Assembly: GCA_963575745.1 (NCBI GenBank)
Contig: CAUYUJ010011203.1
Location: 52,501 to 103,013 of the forward strand
Reading direction: 5' to 3'
Length of the DNA: 50,513 bases
Source of the DNA: Prorocentrum cordatum
Lineage: Eukaryota; Sar; Dinophyceae; Prorocentrales; Prorocentraceae
The first letter of the stretch is position 1. Each line of letters begins with the position of its first letter. The notes under the pieces are model-generated. The model saw only the letters and a program-made list of their open reading frames with translations, did no database searches and was not told the origin of the DNA. This document shows, piece after piece, positions 19,640-31,372 of the stretch. The translations under genes and the position numbers were made by a program.

Positions 19640-21180
19640 ATCCGAAGAGCTCGACCGCGGGCCGCACCGCACCGCCAACGCCGCCCGGGGGCCCACCGCC
19701 GCCGGCCGCCGCAGCCGCCCGCCGGCCGGCGCGCCTCGGCGGCACCCGCTCCGCCCTCTGCGGCGTCCGGCGGCGGCGGCCCCGGCGCGGCGGCCCGGGC
19801 CCTCGCCTCGGGCGGCGCCCGCACACCCAGGCCCGAAACGTACAGGAGAGGACATCGACGCCAGTGTGTCTCACACTTCTCGACCTCACGGGGCCCTCGC
19901 TGGGCCCCGGGGCCGTCGAAAACGACTCGGGGTGGAAAGGCTGGCCCCGGGGAAGAGGTCGAGACTTCTGGGGACCCCGTGTTGAAGAAAACAAGACATC
20001 GATGTCTGGGAAGGGGTGGCGCGAGAGGGGGGTGGGCATCTGAGGCGGCGAGGCTTCTCAGAAGGTGCGAAGGCCTCTTAGAAGCCCACCAGGTTCGGGC
20101 GGGCGGCAATGGGGGGTTACTACATGGGGGTGAAGAAGAAGAGCCCGTGTCTTCATCCCCAATTGAAGTTTCCGCCCATTGCCACCCGCCCGACGAGTTT
20201 CAGAAGCCTTCTGAGAGGGCCCCTGCCGCTCAAGAAGCCCCGCTGCCTTCTCAGAGGGCCCCCCACCCTCGAGCCCCCCCCGTTGTGCCGAGGGAAGAGG
20301 AGCGGGGGCCATGACCGAGATGTCGCGGGAGCTTGCCCGTGCCGATCTTGGCCATGGCCCATGTCGGCCGCCGACGATCCGCGAGGAGGACGCATGAATT
20401 AAGGCTGACCAAGACCGACGCTGACCAAGATCGACACGGCGTTTACGCGTTCGGTGTTGGTCATGGTCCCCGTTTTCTTGCTTGGCGGCGGGCACAGGGG
20501 GGTAGGGGGAGGGGAGAGAGCTCTTTAGAAGGAGGCTACTTCCCAGAAGGCGCCGTCCCGACATCTACAGGTAAAGCCCAGACCTGCTAAGAAGGAGGGA
20601 TGCCTCTAAGAAGTCTCCCCCCCTTCACCCCCCTGCACACCCCTCTGCGCGTGGCCGATTCTTCCTCTCCATTGTGGGCGCCACCAGTCGCCCGCGCATG
20701 AACGGCGCCAGCCGCCGCGGGCCCGCCTGCGGGGGGCGGGGTCGCGGGCGTCGGCCCGCCCACTTTCGGGGCGGACGGAAGGAGGGGCGGGGGATAGCCC
20801 CAAGACGCAAACCATACACTTCCCGGCGATGTGTCGGTAGCACCAAGCATCCGCCACTGTGCCCCCCTTGCACGTTGAGGCGTGGAATATACCAAGGTCT
20901 GTCTGGTACGCAGGGCTTATTGAATTGTGATGAGGAGCCGCCCTTTCCTCGACCAGCAGACTTGTGCGTGCATCGCCCCTCATTTCCGAGGCCACTAGCC
21001 TCGTGTCCGCTCGAGAATGGTGCACTCCTGCATGGCAGATAATGCCTGAACCCGTATTCCATGCTCGTCCGCTCGAGGATGGTGCACTTCCCGCATTCCC
21101 AGGTGCTGCTCCCAAGGCATCCCAAGCCACGATCCTTCTTTAAAACAATGGATCTGCCTTCCGAGCTTACGAGACGGCCA
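19640..21180. other. GC-rich block and CTTCTNAGAAGG repeat region, no supported gene
   Basis: About 19660-19845 is extremely GC-rich; the minus frame there is Ala/Arg/Gly-rich and unrecognised. From about 20040 to 20620, words such as CTTCTCAGAAGG, CTTCTTAGAAG and CTTCTGAGAGGGC recur irregularly, and the same words recur at 28420-28590. The remainder to 21180 shows no recognisable gene. Confidence 0.45.
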
Positions 21181-21189
21181 GTGCAGGCA

Positions 21190-21690
21190 ACCAAGGACAC
21201 CAAGATGGCTCAAGATGCCTCGAAGACGGCCCAAGATGGCCTCAAGGCGGCCGGTGTTTGACTCAATACGGCACAAGATGCTCACAGGGGGGCCCAACAT
21301 TGCCACAAGAGGACCTCCAACAGGGTCGTACGACTCCAAAATCATTGATTTCCCAATGGTTTCCAACTGATGTGTTGCAGTCTCGACTTTTCGAGTTGCC
21401 GTCAGCTCGAGGCCACCCCAGAGGACTCCACGATGGCCCAACAGGCATCCAAGATGGCCCCAAGGCGGCCCAACAGGGCCTCCTGGGGACCCACGACGGC
21501 CTTCGAAGGCCCGACGGCCCAAGACGGCGCCAAGACGGCCCCCAGACAACCACCGTACGGCCAAGGAGGCCCCAAGACAGCAAAAGAGACCCCCCACACG
21601 GCGTAAAGGGCCCCAAAACAACCCAACAGGGCCCCAAGGGGCCCCCAAAACTGCCACCCAGGAGGCCAAGACAGCCCCAACACGGCCAAA
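21190..21690. repeat. CAAGANGGCC minisatellite
   Basis: Irregular units with CCCAAGATGGCC, CCCAAGACGGCC and AAGGCGGCCC about every 20-25 bp. Related to the sequence at 18650-18845. Open frames in it are not supported as genes. Confidence 0.75.
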
Positions 21691-21710
21691 ATGAGTTCCG
21701 TCCTCTTCCC

Positions 21711-21922
21711 CTTCCTCCTCCTCCTCCTCCTCCTCCTCCTCCTCCCTCCTCCTCCTCCTCCTCCTCCTCCTCCTCCTCCTCCACCTCCCCCCCTCCCCCT
21801 CACCCTCCTCCGCCTCTCCTGCTTCTCTTCCTCATCCATTTCCTTCACCCCCTTCACCTCATCAGCAGCACAATCATCATCATCAACATCATCACCATCA
21901 TCATCATCAACAACAACATCAG

Positions 21923-21967
<45 letters not shown>

Positions 21968-21981
21968 TATCGTCATCACCA
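21711..21981. repeat. Compound CCT then CAT microsatellite
   Basis: CCT repeats (about 21711-21785) change into CAT repeats (about 21862-21981), which end in ATCACCAG directly at the first recognisable codon of the HSP90 fragment. The order CCT then CAT is the same as at 13559-14148 and 27190-27623. Confidence 0.9.
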
Positions 21982-22600
21982 GATGAGATGATCAGCCTGA
22001 AGGAGTATGTGGACCGCATGAAGGAGGGGCAGAACGACATTTACCACATTACGGGGGAGAGCATCGCAGCGGTGTCGTCCTCGCCTTTCCTGGAAACGCT
22101 GCGCAAGAAGGGTCTTGAGGTCCTCTACATGACCGATTCCATTGATGAGTACTCCGTGCAGCAGCTGAAGGAGTTCGACGGCAAGAAGCTCAAGTCGACG
22201 ACCAAGGAAGGTTTGGACCTCGAGGACGAGGACGAGAACGAGAAGAAGTTGGAGGAGCTGAAGGCGGAGTTCGAGCCGCTGACGAAGCTGATGAAGGAGG
22301 TGCTGGGCGACAAGGTGGAGAAGGTGGTTGCCAGTTCGCGCATGGCGGACTCGCCCTGCGTGTTGACCACGCACGGCCTGCAGCCGAAGCCTTTCGTCGA
22401 GGCCTGCTATGGCTTCTGGCTGGACGGCGACTTCATAAAGAACGACGAGCCCCTGAGCAACGTTCTGCCAGATGAACTAGTACTCCATGCACTCCTACAT
22501 GGCGTCCAACCTGCCGCCTCTTGAGGAGATCGCGGGCGCCGCCAACGAGGCATCGAAGATGGCGAAACGTCGACTGAGATGCTGTCTCATCCCTTTCTGA
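21982..22600 (+). pseudogene. HSP90 C-terminal fragment with internal losses
   Basis: From 21982 to 22371 the plus strand gives 130 residues that match cytosolic HSP90 closely (start [20 protein letters not shown]; later [39 protein letters not shown]). This is the end of the middle domain and the start of the dimerisation domain. After VLTT the expected sequence is replaced by about 109 bp of unrelated DNA. HSP90 resumes in another frame at 22481 (YSMHSYMAS) and jumps at once to the far C-terminus ([17 protein letters not shown]), losing roughly 100 residues. The final MEEVD-type tail is replaced by MAKRRLR. The ATPase domain is absent upstream, where a CAT array ends in CAG. It could be a pseudogene or the last exons of a rearranged gene; the losses favour a pseudogene. 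Confidence 0.8.
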
Positions 22601-22825
22601 TGCACCCTCTGAGCCACGGCCATATTTGCATTTTTTTTTACGTTAAGTGACTCGGGCACCCGCTCGCCTGTGTGTAATGACTTACTTGCAGGCTAGATAC
22701 ACGGTCTCTGGCTGTGCGTCGATGCCCCCCGAATGCACTCGCCCCACGCGGGTTTATCGGGACATGACTCTGTTATGCTCTCTGCGGCGGATCTTCATAC
22801 TTGGTCCTGACGTCGAGGAAAAAAT

Positions 22826-23545
22826 CGTCATCACCATCCTAGACAGCAGCATCATCATCATCAACATCATCATCACCAGCAATATCAGCAGCAGCAACAT
22901 CATCATCATCATCATCATCATCATCAGCATCATCATGATCAGCATCAGTAGCATGATCGTCATAATCACCATCATAATCAGCATGTTCATGGTCAGCATC
23001 ACCAGTATACTCATCATCACTGGCAGCACAATCGTCAACATCACCATCGTCATCAGGATCATGTTCATCATCAAGAGCATCAGCATCATAAGACCATCAC
23101 CATGCTCATCCCCGTGATCGTAATCATTGTCATTATCATCATCAGCGTCCCCTTTTTTACCATCAGCTGCATCCGCATCACCATCATCAACATAAACAGC
23201 ATCAATATTTCCAACGGAAACGTCATCACCCGAATCACCATCATCATCACCAGCTACAACAACATCATCGTCATCACCAACACCATAATCACATCCACAA
23301 TAATCAGCATCGTACGACAATCACAGCAACATCATGACAATGACCCACGTCATCAACATTACCGTCGTCGCCATCGCCATGGCCATCATCACCATCATCA
23401 TGATCAACATCACCATCACCATCAGCATCACCATCATCTCCATTACCGCCACAATCACCATCATCATCATCGTACTCATCATCACTATAGCATCATCATA
23501 TTCACCACCACCGTCAACATCATCATCGTCGTCATCAACATCAAG
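22826..23545. repeat. CAT/ATC trinucleotide array (degenerate)
   Basis: About 700 bp of imperfect ATC repeats with many CAC, CAG and AAC variants, less regular than the array at 27369. Ile/Ser/His/Met-rich frames are artefacts. Confidence 0.9.
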
Positions 23546-25379
23546 ACCTCGGGCACCGAAAAAGGGGGAGGGGGTAGCTTCAAAGCACCCATCCCTCTAG
23601 CAAGGGCCACCCCAACTCAAAAACACCCACAAACAGGGGGAACGGGGGGAGAGTTTCGGGAGCCCCCCCTCCCCTGGTAGCCTGAAGCTGGGACCCCCCT
23701 GTTGGTGAAAAGTGCGCCACGAACGCGCTCTTTCAAACCCCTGGTGCGCAGCTTCAGGGGGCCACAGAGGGGGGGGGGGGGCCAAACCCGAGCGCGGAAG
23801 ACGCTGCTATCGCATGGCGTTCAATCTGAACATCGTTTATCCCATCCCTATCCCCAGCGGCGTGAACTGTCGGGACGGACGCAGGGGGCGGATAGGAAAG
23901 GGCACGGTTGGGGATTTGCTAACATGAGGTGGGCGCCTAAAGCCTTCCCAGCTAATGGCGGCAGTGGTGTGGCGACTCCTGTAATCAGATCGCGTGCCCT
24001 CGGCCTGTGCTCGCATGCCATAGTGTAAATGCAACTGGTGGCCTGCCCGCGTGTTCCAACGTGGCCGCGCGTCTGCGCGCGCACCGACGAACGCGAGGTC
24101 GATCCATGCGCTCTCAACGCGCTGAACGGTCAGCGCACGAAAAGCACTCGCATGCACGCGCGCACAATGACACATGCAATCACGAAGGCTGCACGCGTGC
24201 GCGACGTGACTCAGCAGGGGTGCGTTTCCCAAAACGTGGGAAAAAATATTCGCCGCATCCCCAACCCGCTTTTCCGACCTCCTCCTGCTCTCCCCCCCCC
24301 CTGCACCCAACCAGCTATATGGAGCTGCCCCGGCGGGAAACCGGCTACGCACAGCTAGCTCCAGGCAGCTAGTTCGGCGCGAAACTAGCTACGCGGGGCT
24401 AGTTTCGCGCCAAGCTAGCTACACGCACGTAGTTCGGCGCCAGACCCAGCTGCACACAGCTAGTGTTCCTCGACGCGCACCTCGACGTAGCAACCCGGAG
24501 ATTCTCCAAAATGAAAATTAAATGACAACGGCCCTGAATCAGCTGCTGTAGCTGGTTCCCCGCGCAAGTTTGCCGCGCCCATGCGGGTGCTGTCGTTGAT
24601 CGCGGGCCACCAGCTGATCAAAAACAACGCCCAGCTGGGTGCAGCAAACGTCGCGCCCGCTCATGCCCCAGCCTTCACCCGCGCTGCGCGCCCTGAGCCA
24701 TTAACAACTCCCCCCCTTATGCCGATTCCCCCCGGCGCTCCGACGCATCGCTCAAGAGGGCCGTTAAACCTACGGGGAACTGCGAAACACGCGGAGAGCT
24801 CATCTTCGTAATATCACGTTCGCACACACCGCCCGCGCCGCGCATCGAAGCACACGCGCTCGGATCGACAGCGCCGTGATCGAGTGCCAGACTGCCTCGC
24901 CCGACTCCCTTGCGCCAGACGGCCAAATGCCCCTGCCTGAACAGTGCCGCCCAAGACTGCGCGCTTCGAGGCTCGCTCGTTTCTGCGCCCGCTCTGGCAC
25001 CACAGAGTTCGCACGAGAACCATGCTCGGGCGGAAGAGCGAAGGCGGAGAGGAGAGGTATGGAAGGACAAAAGGAGAATCGGCGCTCGGGGTAAAGAAAG
25101 AGTAGCTACGCTGCTCGGCGTGTCAGACCAGCAACAGGTATCAAATTCCGACCCCCCTCGTTTCCCTATTCCCCTTTTCGTCCGGCCCGAGCCTGGGCCC
25201 CACTTGCCGATTTACCCCCCGAAGGGTTTATCCCCAACTGGGGGGGTAAATTGGTGGGGGTCTTGAAGGGGATGGGGATGGGGATGGGGATGGGGGTCGG
25301 TTGAACGGGACGCTCGTGCGCACGCACCAAAGACCACTCCAACGACAGGTCAGTCGCACATGCAGCCGGGAGTCTGGAA
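23546..25379. other. No supported gene; inverted repeat near 24.4 kb
   Basis: GC-rich sequence with short open frames on both strands and no recognised domain. Between about 24350 and 24440, AGCTAG words and GGCGCGAAACTAGC motifs are repeated in both orientations. A G-rich GGGGATGGGGATGGGG run is at about 25268-25296. Confidence 0.45.
24376..24411. repeat. Perfect 14-bp inverted repeat
   Basis: GGCGCGAAACTAGC at 24376-24389 and its exact inverse at 24398-24411 enclose an 8-base loop. CTAGTTNNGCGC and AGCTAGCTAC words occur just outside, so it may be the end of a foldback element. Confidence 0.7.
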
Positions 25380-25494
25380 CCTGGAATCCCTTTCGTGCGC
25401 CGGGCCGCCGCTGGCGGCGGCGCCAACGGCGGGCTGGGCGACGGCGGCCAGCTCGCCCCTCAGAACGTCGATTTCGGTCCCGAGGTCAGCGACC
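25380..25494 (-). other. Possible coiled-coil exon
   Basis: The minus strand after CCCCCTTAG reads VADLGTEIDVLRGELAAVAQ and continues Ala/Gly-rich to a GATTCCAG followed by GTTCCAG. Borders look like an AG acceptor and GT donor, with heptad-like leucines. No family was recognised and no partner exon was found. Confidence 0.25.
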
Positions 25495-25500
25495 TAAGGG

Positions 25501-25725
25501 GGCCTCCTCCTCCTCCTCCTCCTCCTCCTCCTCCTCCTCCTCCTCCTCCTCCTTAGCCTCCTCCTCCTCCTCCTCCTCCTCCTCCTCCTCCTCATGCTCC
25601 TACATAGTCATCTTCTCTCATCCTCCTGATCCTCCTCAATGACCTTCACCTCATCCTCCTCCTCCTCCTTCTCCTCCCCCTCCTTCTGCTCGTCCTCCTC
25701 CTCCTCCTCCTCCTACACCCCCCTG
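25501..25725. repeat. CCT trinucleotide arrays
   Basis: Two long CCT runs (about 25501-25555 and 25560-25595) and a third imperfect one to about 25712. Confidence 0.95.
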
Positions 25726-25939
25726 CCAGACCTCTAACACACGGGAATCTCGAGTTGCGGGCGGCAAACTTGAAAGTGGCACTGCCCTCGTGAGCCATTC
25801 AGAGCCAGGCGATGGCGTGCTCCCTCCTCGATCCGCTCCCGTCCCCTCTTTCCCCGTTACCCTCGCCCCACCATCAAAAAGGCGCCATAGGACTCAGATT
25901 TGGCACCTTCACGTTCCTCTCGGGGGATCCATGGGAGTT

Positions 25940-26880
25940 CACGCTGTGGGTCCCGCGCCAGGACCCAACGTCATCGGCTACACAACTGGGGCCAGGTGCT
26001 GGACGTGACCAGCCAGACCACAAGGCACAATGCCCAAAGTCCCCCTCGCTCAGAAGGGGACCAGTCCTCCGGGGGGGAGCACCACAGAGCCGACGTCATC
26101 AGCTACACAGCTGGGATTGAAGCGAGGAAGTGGTGCGGCAGCTGCTATCAGCTACTACGCTGCTACGCTGGAATCAGCGCAAGACGCAGCGCGACGCAAC
26201 TCAGAGAGGTGAAGTTGGAGCCCGATCTCATCTGGTACAGCACCAGGACCAAGGCGTCCGTGAACGGCGGGGGGCGGGAGGCGGCGATGGTACCACTCTG
26301 CAAGAAGGCGGATGCGCAGCTGGAGCCCGAGCTTGTCAGCACCAGTACTGCGTACAGCGCGTGCGAGCAGGGTGAGTAGCGGCGGCAGGCTCTGCTGCTA
26401 CTCGGCGCGAGGCGAAGGCGAAGCTAGCGCCCGATGTCGTTAGCTATAGCGCTGGGATCAGGACGTGAGAGAATAGCGAACAGCAAGCGGCTCCGACACC
26501 ATTCCGCGAGAAATGGGATGGGAAGCTGGACCCCGGTCTCGTAAACAACAGCACTGCAGACATCATCAGCTACCCTGCTGGGGACAGGCCGTGCGAGAAT
26601 GCGAAAGCGTCGGGGAGGGGCAAGCAGTAGCAGCAGGAGTGGAGGAAGGACGCGAACCCAACGCCATCAGCTACAGCGCAGCTCCCGCGTAGGAACTAGC
26701 TCGTGCGCTCGAGATTGCGCGTGCAACGCACTGGCACACAGTGGGGAGCAGGCAATGGCAGCAAGGCGGGCAATGACAACAATTCTGTCGGTGCTCAAAT
26801 GTTTTGGCATCAAGCGAGGCACGTCTCAACTACCGTGCAAAAATCAGCTCGTACGAGAAAGCAATAACAACAAACGGATA
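25940..26880 (+). pseudogene. Pentatricopeptide (PPR) repeat pseudogene
   Basis: Degenerate 35-residue repeats recur on the plus strand about every 100-130 bp: PNVIGYTTGARC (25966), ADVISYTAGIEAR (about 26090), KLEPDLIWYST (about 26215), QLEPELVSTSTAYSACEQGE (about 26320). DNA with the same pattern, in shifted frames, is near 26428, 26555, 26655 and 26821 (LNYRAKISSYEKA). The pattern LEPDVISYxAxISACEKGEQW is the PPR consensus I associate with dinoflagellate proteins. PPR proteins bind organellar RNA. Here the frames shift several times and stops occur, for example just after CEQGE at 26377, so no long PPR protein can be made. I read it as a decayed gene or retrocopy. Confidence 0.7.
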
Positions 26881-27189
26881 CGCTTTCGAATACAACCGTG
26901 TACCGTCTGGCTCGGGGACGACAGTAGTGCCTGTGCATGGGCTCCTCGGTCGGTGGGCCGCGGGCGGGCCCGTCGATCGAGATGGGTGGGCAGTGGCAAG
27001 GCTCGTCGCGGCTCGTTCGGGGTTTGCTGAAACTACTTCTATCAAGTACAGAAAGGCTTTGTGGGCAAGGCCCCCCGCCGCCACACTCCTCTCGGCTGCA
27101 CACGGTCGGCGAACAGGGGTGCCATCCCTTTGAGACCCTTACACGGAAGGCCCTAGAATGCAGCCTATGACAGTCCATGGCAATCCTAC

Positions 27190-27623
<434 letters not shown>

Positions 27624-27737
27624 GCATCCCCTCCTCCCTGCTCCTCCTCCTCCTCCCTCCGCGCCCTCCTCCCTGATCCCTCCGCCTCGTCCCTCTGTCC
27701 TCTTCGCTCGAAAGTGACGACGCGGCACCTGGGACTC

Positions 27738-27901
27738 CAGCGCGCGCTGCCGCTGCCTCGAGGCGGCCGCGGTCGCGGTTGAGGCCTCGATCTTCTGCTT
27801 CGACCGCTCCTCCCGCTCCTGGGCTCGCGACCCGAGCGCGCGCGCGCACGGGCTCGCGGGAAAGATCCGGCGCTGCGCGAGGCGGCCCCTCTCGCTGCAG
27901 G
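27738..27901 (-). other. Possible exon encoding a charged helix
   Basis: Minus-strand sequence after CCTCCTGCAG is open and reads to AQEREERSKQKIEASTATAA and RQRQRALESQ, ending CCAG followed by GTGCCG. The borders fit AG and GT, and the composition (Arg, Glu, Gln, Ala) fits a coiled coil. Family C copy B lies immediately upstream in this direction, and its end provides the TGCAG. Another frame is also open, so this remains a guess. Confidence 0.3.
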
Positions 27902-27904
27902 AGG

Positions 27905-28375
27905 TTTGGAGGGGCCCAAGGACACACGTAAATGCACACAGATAACAGGATTCACCATTCCCCAATCTGTGCTTGCATTGAAGGGGTCCTCGCTGAAGTT
28001 GAAAGATTTGGCGAAAATTTCCCGCCGATGTTGGTCGCACGCTGGGTTCCCGGGTTCCCAATTCCGGGTTCCCGGGTTCCTGGTTATTGTTTCCGGGCCG
28101 ATTTCGGTGGGTTCCGGGTTCCTGGTCGATCTCCTCATCGATATCTTCATCGATCCCACGATTCATTATTGATCTCATGATCGATCTCACTATGCATCTC
28201 ACTAAATCGATCCCACCATCGATCTCATCTAACCCTCCACTGTTTCTTTTTTTTCTATGGTGTCATAGCTTCCCATATGTTCTGGGTTTTTGTTTTCCCC
28301 CCCACTTCCCATAGTTTCCAATATTTTCCTGGGAGTCGTCGATCAATGGTATCTGTGTTTTTCCCCTCCTGGAGG
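27905..28375. mobile_element. Dispersed repeat family C, copy B (long form)
   Basis: It starts GGAGGTTTGGAGGGGCCCAA then GGACACACGTAAATGCACAC and ends CTGTGTTTTTCCCCTCCTGG. The near-end parts (CACTTCCCATAGTTTC, TTTTCCTGGGAGTCGTCGAT) match the other copies. About 250 bp in the middle, with repeated GGGTTCC and then GATCTCATCGATC words (about 28040-28230), is extra to this copy. Confidence 0.6.
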
Positions 28376-28419
28376 ATGCGCCACCGATTCTGGGCCAGCC
28401 CACCCTGGGCCAGGCTCGG

Positions 28420-28590
28420 CGTGTTGTCGGCGTCGCGCCGAAGGGGGGGGGGCGGGCGGGCCTTCTCGCAAGGCGGCGGGGCTTCTCGGAAGCCCCCGCG
28501 CCTTCTGAAAACCCATCTGGCTTCGGAGAGGGCTCAGAGAGCTTCTCCAGAAAGCTGAAGCCCTCTGAGCCTGCTGAAAGGCCCGAAAAC
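28420..28590. repeat. CTTCTNNGAAGC-word repeat
   Basis: Irregular units such as GGGGCTTCTCGGAAGCCCC and CCTTCTGAAAACCC, like those at 20040-20620. Confidence 0.5.
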
Positions 28591-28816
28591 CTCTACCCCT
28601 TGCCCCGATGGTCCCCGCCGCCAAGTATACGCCATCCCGGCTCGGTCCACAAGGCGTATGCACAAGTCAATGGACAAGGATCGGCTGGGCCAGGATCGGT
28701 GTGGTGTTGAGCTCCAGGAGATCCGATATATGCATACATGTGCACCTCCTTGGGAACCGATCTCCTGGCACGCCAGGAGGCTGTGGAGGCGGTGGGCATG
28801 GACTTCTTCCAAGGGG

Positions 28817-28958
28817 CCCAGGGACACACAAATATTGTGCCATATTTTTTAGGTGTTTGCCTTCCCCCCATTTCCCATATTTTCTATATTTTCACATATG
28901 TTCCTGGGAATCGACGATTTGTTGTGTCTGTGTGTGTTTTTTCCCCTCCTGATTCTTA
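28817..28958. mobile_element. Dispersed repeat family C, copy C
   Basis: It starts GGGGCCCAGGGACACACAAA, has CCCATTTCCCATATTTTC and TCCTGGGAATCGACGATTTG internally, and ends GTGTTTTTTCCCCTCCTGA. It is the most compact copy, about 140 bp. Confidence 0.7.
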
Positions 28959-29065
28959 GCCCCAGACAAGGGGCCCGAACACATCCATACCGGCCGCCTC
29001 CCAAGGTCCTGGGAGATCCACAGGCGGTGCGGTGCACACTCGCAAAGCCCAGGTCTAGCTAAAGA

Positions 29066-29224
29066 GGCCCTGGGACACAAATCTATACACACAACAATCT
29101 CTGGATTCCCCCAAATGTATCATATAGTTTCTGGGTTTTCGTCTTCCCCTCCACTGTCCATAGTTTCTCAAATTTCCCTTGGAATCGACGATTAATTGTG
29201 TCTGTGTGATTTTGTCCCCTCCTG
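29066..29224. mobile_element. Dispersed repeat family C, copy D
   Basis: It starts GAGGCCCTGGGACACAAAT, has CACTGTCCATAGTTTCTC and CTTGGAATCGACGATTAAT internally, and ends TTTGTCCCCTCCTGAC. It lies 107 bp from copy C in the same orientation. The segment between them is open on the minus strand but unrecognised. Confidence 0.7.
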
Positions 29225-30950
29225 ACTACCTCCGCTTAAAATCCGTCTCGAGACCTCCCGGGGGGTCCATCCTCAACATTTTCGAGGCGAGCCCAGCTGT
29301 GGAGACGAGAAGCCTCCAGGAGGCCTCGAGAGGAATATAAACAACGCCAGGAATGACCGCCGTTGTCTCCACTACCCCTTAAGAGGGCGTTAATCCTCGA
29401 TGGGGGGTTCCCCCATGTTTGTAAATAACTTGATTTGCTTTGTGTGGGTGTGGGCTCGAGAAATGGGAGGCGAGAAATTGCCTGCGACTCTGAGCCCCTT
29501 GGGGGTTCCAAAGCCGTGATGGCGACGAACCGTGCGGTGACCGCACTGTTTTGGGACCTTGGACCCCCCCCCGTCCTCCGAGACTTCCTCGGAGAACGAA
29601 CCGAGTCCCCAAATCGTGCGACCACTCCGAATCCCCACTGACTCGGCACACGGTGTGCCCATCGTACCTCTGGGGGGGGCCCGAGATTGAGGGGGGTGCA
29701 GCGGACGGCGGGATAGCCTCCTGGAGGCTCGCCTGTGATCCCCAGGCGTCGTCTTCCACTGCCGGGCTGCCCTCTCCTCTCCCTCCTCCTGCCCCACCCT
29801 CCTCCTCCTGCCCCCTCTCTCCCCTGCAGCGATCCTCCCCCCCGCTCCTCCCGCTGGTCCTCCTCCTGCCTGCTCCTCGCCCTGCTCCTCCCCCCCGCTC
29901 CCTGCCCGACGACCTCCTCCTGCTCGGCCCGCCCAGGGGACGGCAAGTCCACAACACTGATCCTCATCCCGTCCTGCGAGGGGAGCGACGTGGGGGGGGC
30001 CATCTCGGCAGGGGGCCACATGCGAACCCTGCCCCCCCGCCCTCCCCTTCAGGAATCGTGGGGGGGTCCGAGCGAAGTGAACCCCACCCTCCCCCTCCCC
30101 CTCCTGCTCCTCCTCCTCCTCCTCCTCCTCCTCCTCCTCCTCCTCCTCCTCATCCTCCTCCCTCCTCTGAGGTGGAACAGAAAAAAGGGCGGCCTCAGGG
30201 TGGGAAGCATCGACACGGAACAGGCGGTACATTGCCGATAAATCGACGATATGCTCTCGATGGCGAAAACGTGCGTTCCTGGGCGGGGGATGGCTATCCT
30301 CACTCTCTCGGGGGTGAGAGGGCTGTTGGGGGTCGATGCCTCCCCCTTGGAACTCTCCCCCATTATCGCTACCTCTGGTTCTCCGCGGCGGCACTCGGCG
30401 ACGGTGGCATCAATGTCAGTGCTGGTTCTGGATCCCTCCCCCCCAGGGGCGACGGTGGCCTCGATCAAAGCACGATCTCAGGGGTTGGGTCACTACGTCT
30501 GCCTGCGCGGGTGGGGGCAGGTACAGCAAAGAAGCATCGGGCCCAGAGCCTCCCCGAGCTGCGAGACGGAACAAGCAGGTGGATCTGAGTGGCCAGTGAA
30601 AGCGACGCCCCAGTGAGAGAGGGCCCTGTACGCTGGGGGGCGCACACATCCGGAGATGGCCCACGTGGAGGCGCACTCCAGAGGGCGTCTCAGGACACCA
30701 CCCCTGAGACGCAACCCTCACAGCAAGACGCCGACGCAAATCCCCGACGACCTGCCCCCGACCTCCGCGTCACAGGCTTCGCGCGCGCGTGCGGGACAAC
30801 GATACTACCCTCGTCGAGCGCACCCCCTCTCTGAGCAAGCAGCGCACTGCCCTCAAACCGAGAAGACAACGAAACCACAGAGGTCGCAAACATCGCGCCG
30901 AGGACGCGGGGAGGGGAGGGGAGTGCACCATGACCAGCGAGTTTGTGAAG
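29225..30950. other. No supported gene; CCT run at 30.1 kb
   Basis: Both strands are open for long distances because of GC and CCT/GGA content (CCT run about 30103-30172; pyrimidine-rich 29770-29910). No convincing motif was found. Confidence 0.45.
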
Positions 30951-30959
30951 GAATGAAGA

Positions 30960-31289
30960 CTACCGCGGAAGGCAGGAGGAAAGCAGGAAGGTGGGGGTCC
31001 GACCGAACAACCGAAACCAGGGGCTAAGCCAAATGGCAGGCCTCAGATCTGGTTTCAGGCTGCGCGTAACGTAATGATAAGATCGCCTTCGACATATGAG
31101 AACGAAGCGGAGCATCACGATTTTCCACTGCACGAGACGCCGCTGCCAGAAGTCGTCGTGCCAGAGCCTGCGATCGCACGCAAAGGTCTCCCTCTCGTCC
31201 GCCAGGTGATCTATCACCGTGTCCACGTCCATGAGGGGGAGCCAGCGATATGATCGCGTCGGCCTTGACTCGAAGAACTGACACCGCAA
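30960..31289 (-). other. Unassigned open frame next to ORF1-like copy 2
   Basis: A 109-codon minus frame with Trp- and Asp-rich, protein-like sequence (RWLPLMDVDTVIDHLADERE, RRLWHDDFWQRRL). I recognise no family. It lies just downstream of ORF1-like copy 2 on the same strand, so it may be more of the same mobile element. Confidence 0.3.
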
Positions 31290-31372
31290 GCACTCCTAGG
31301 TACGAGAATGGTCATGCGATCGATATCCCCTATACCCCTAGCTCGGCCTAATATGTAGGTTCTCGCCTGCAC

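Noticed and set aside
29925-29960. ARPGDGKSTT, resembling a Walker A loop.
   Set aside because: The first Gly of the motif is Ala, the surrounding frame is low-complexity Pro/Ser/Leu, and no other ATPase motif follows.
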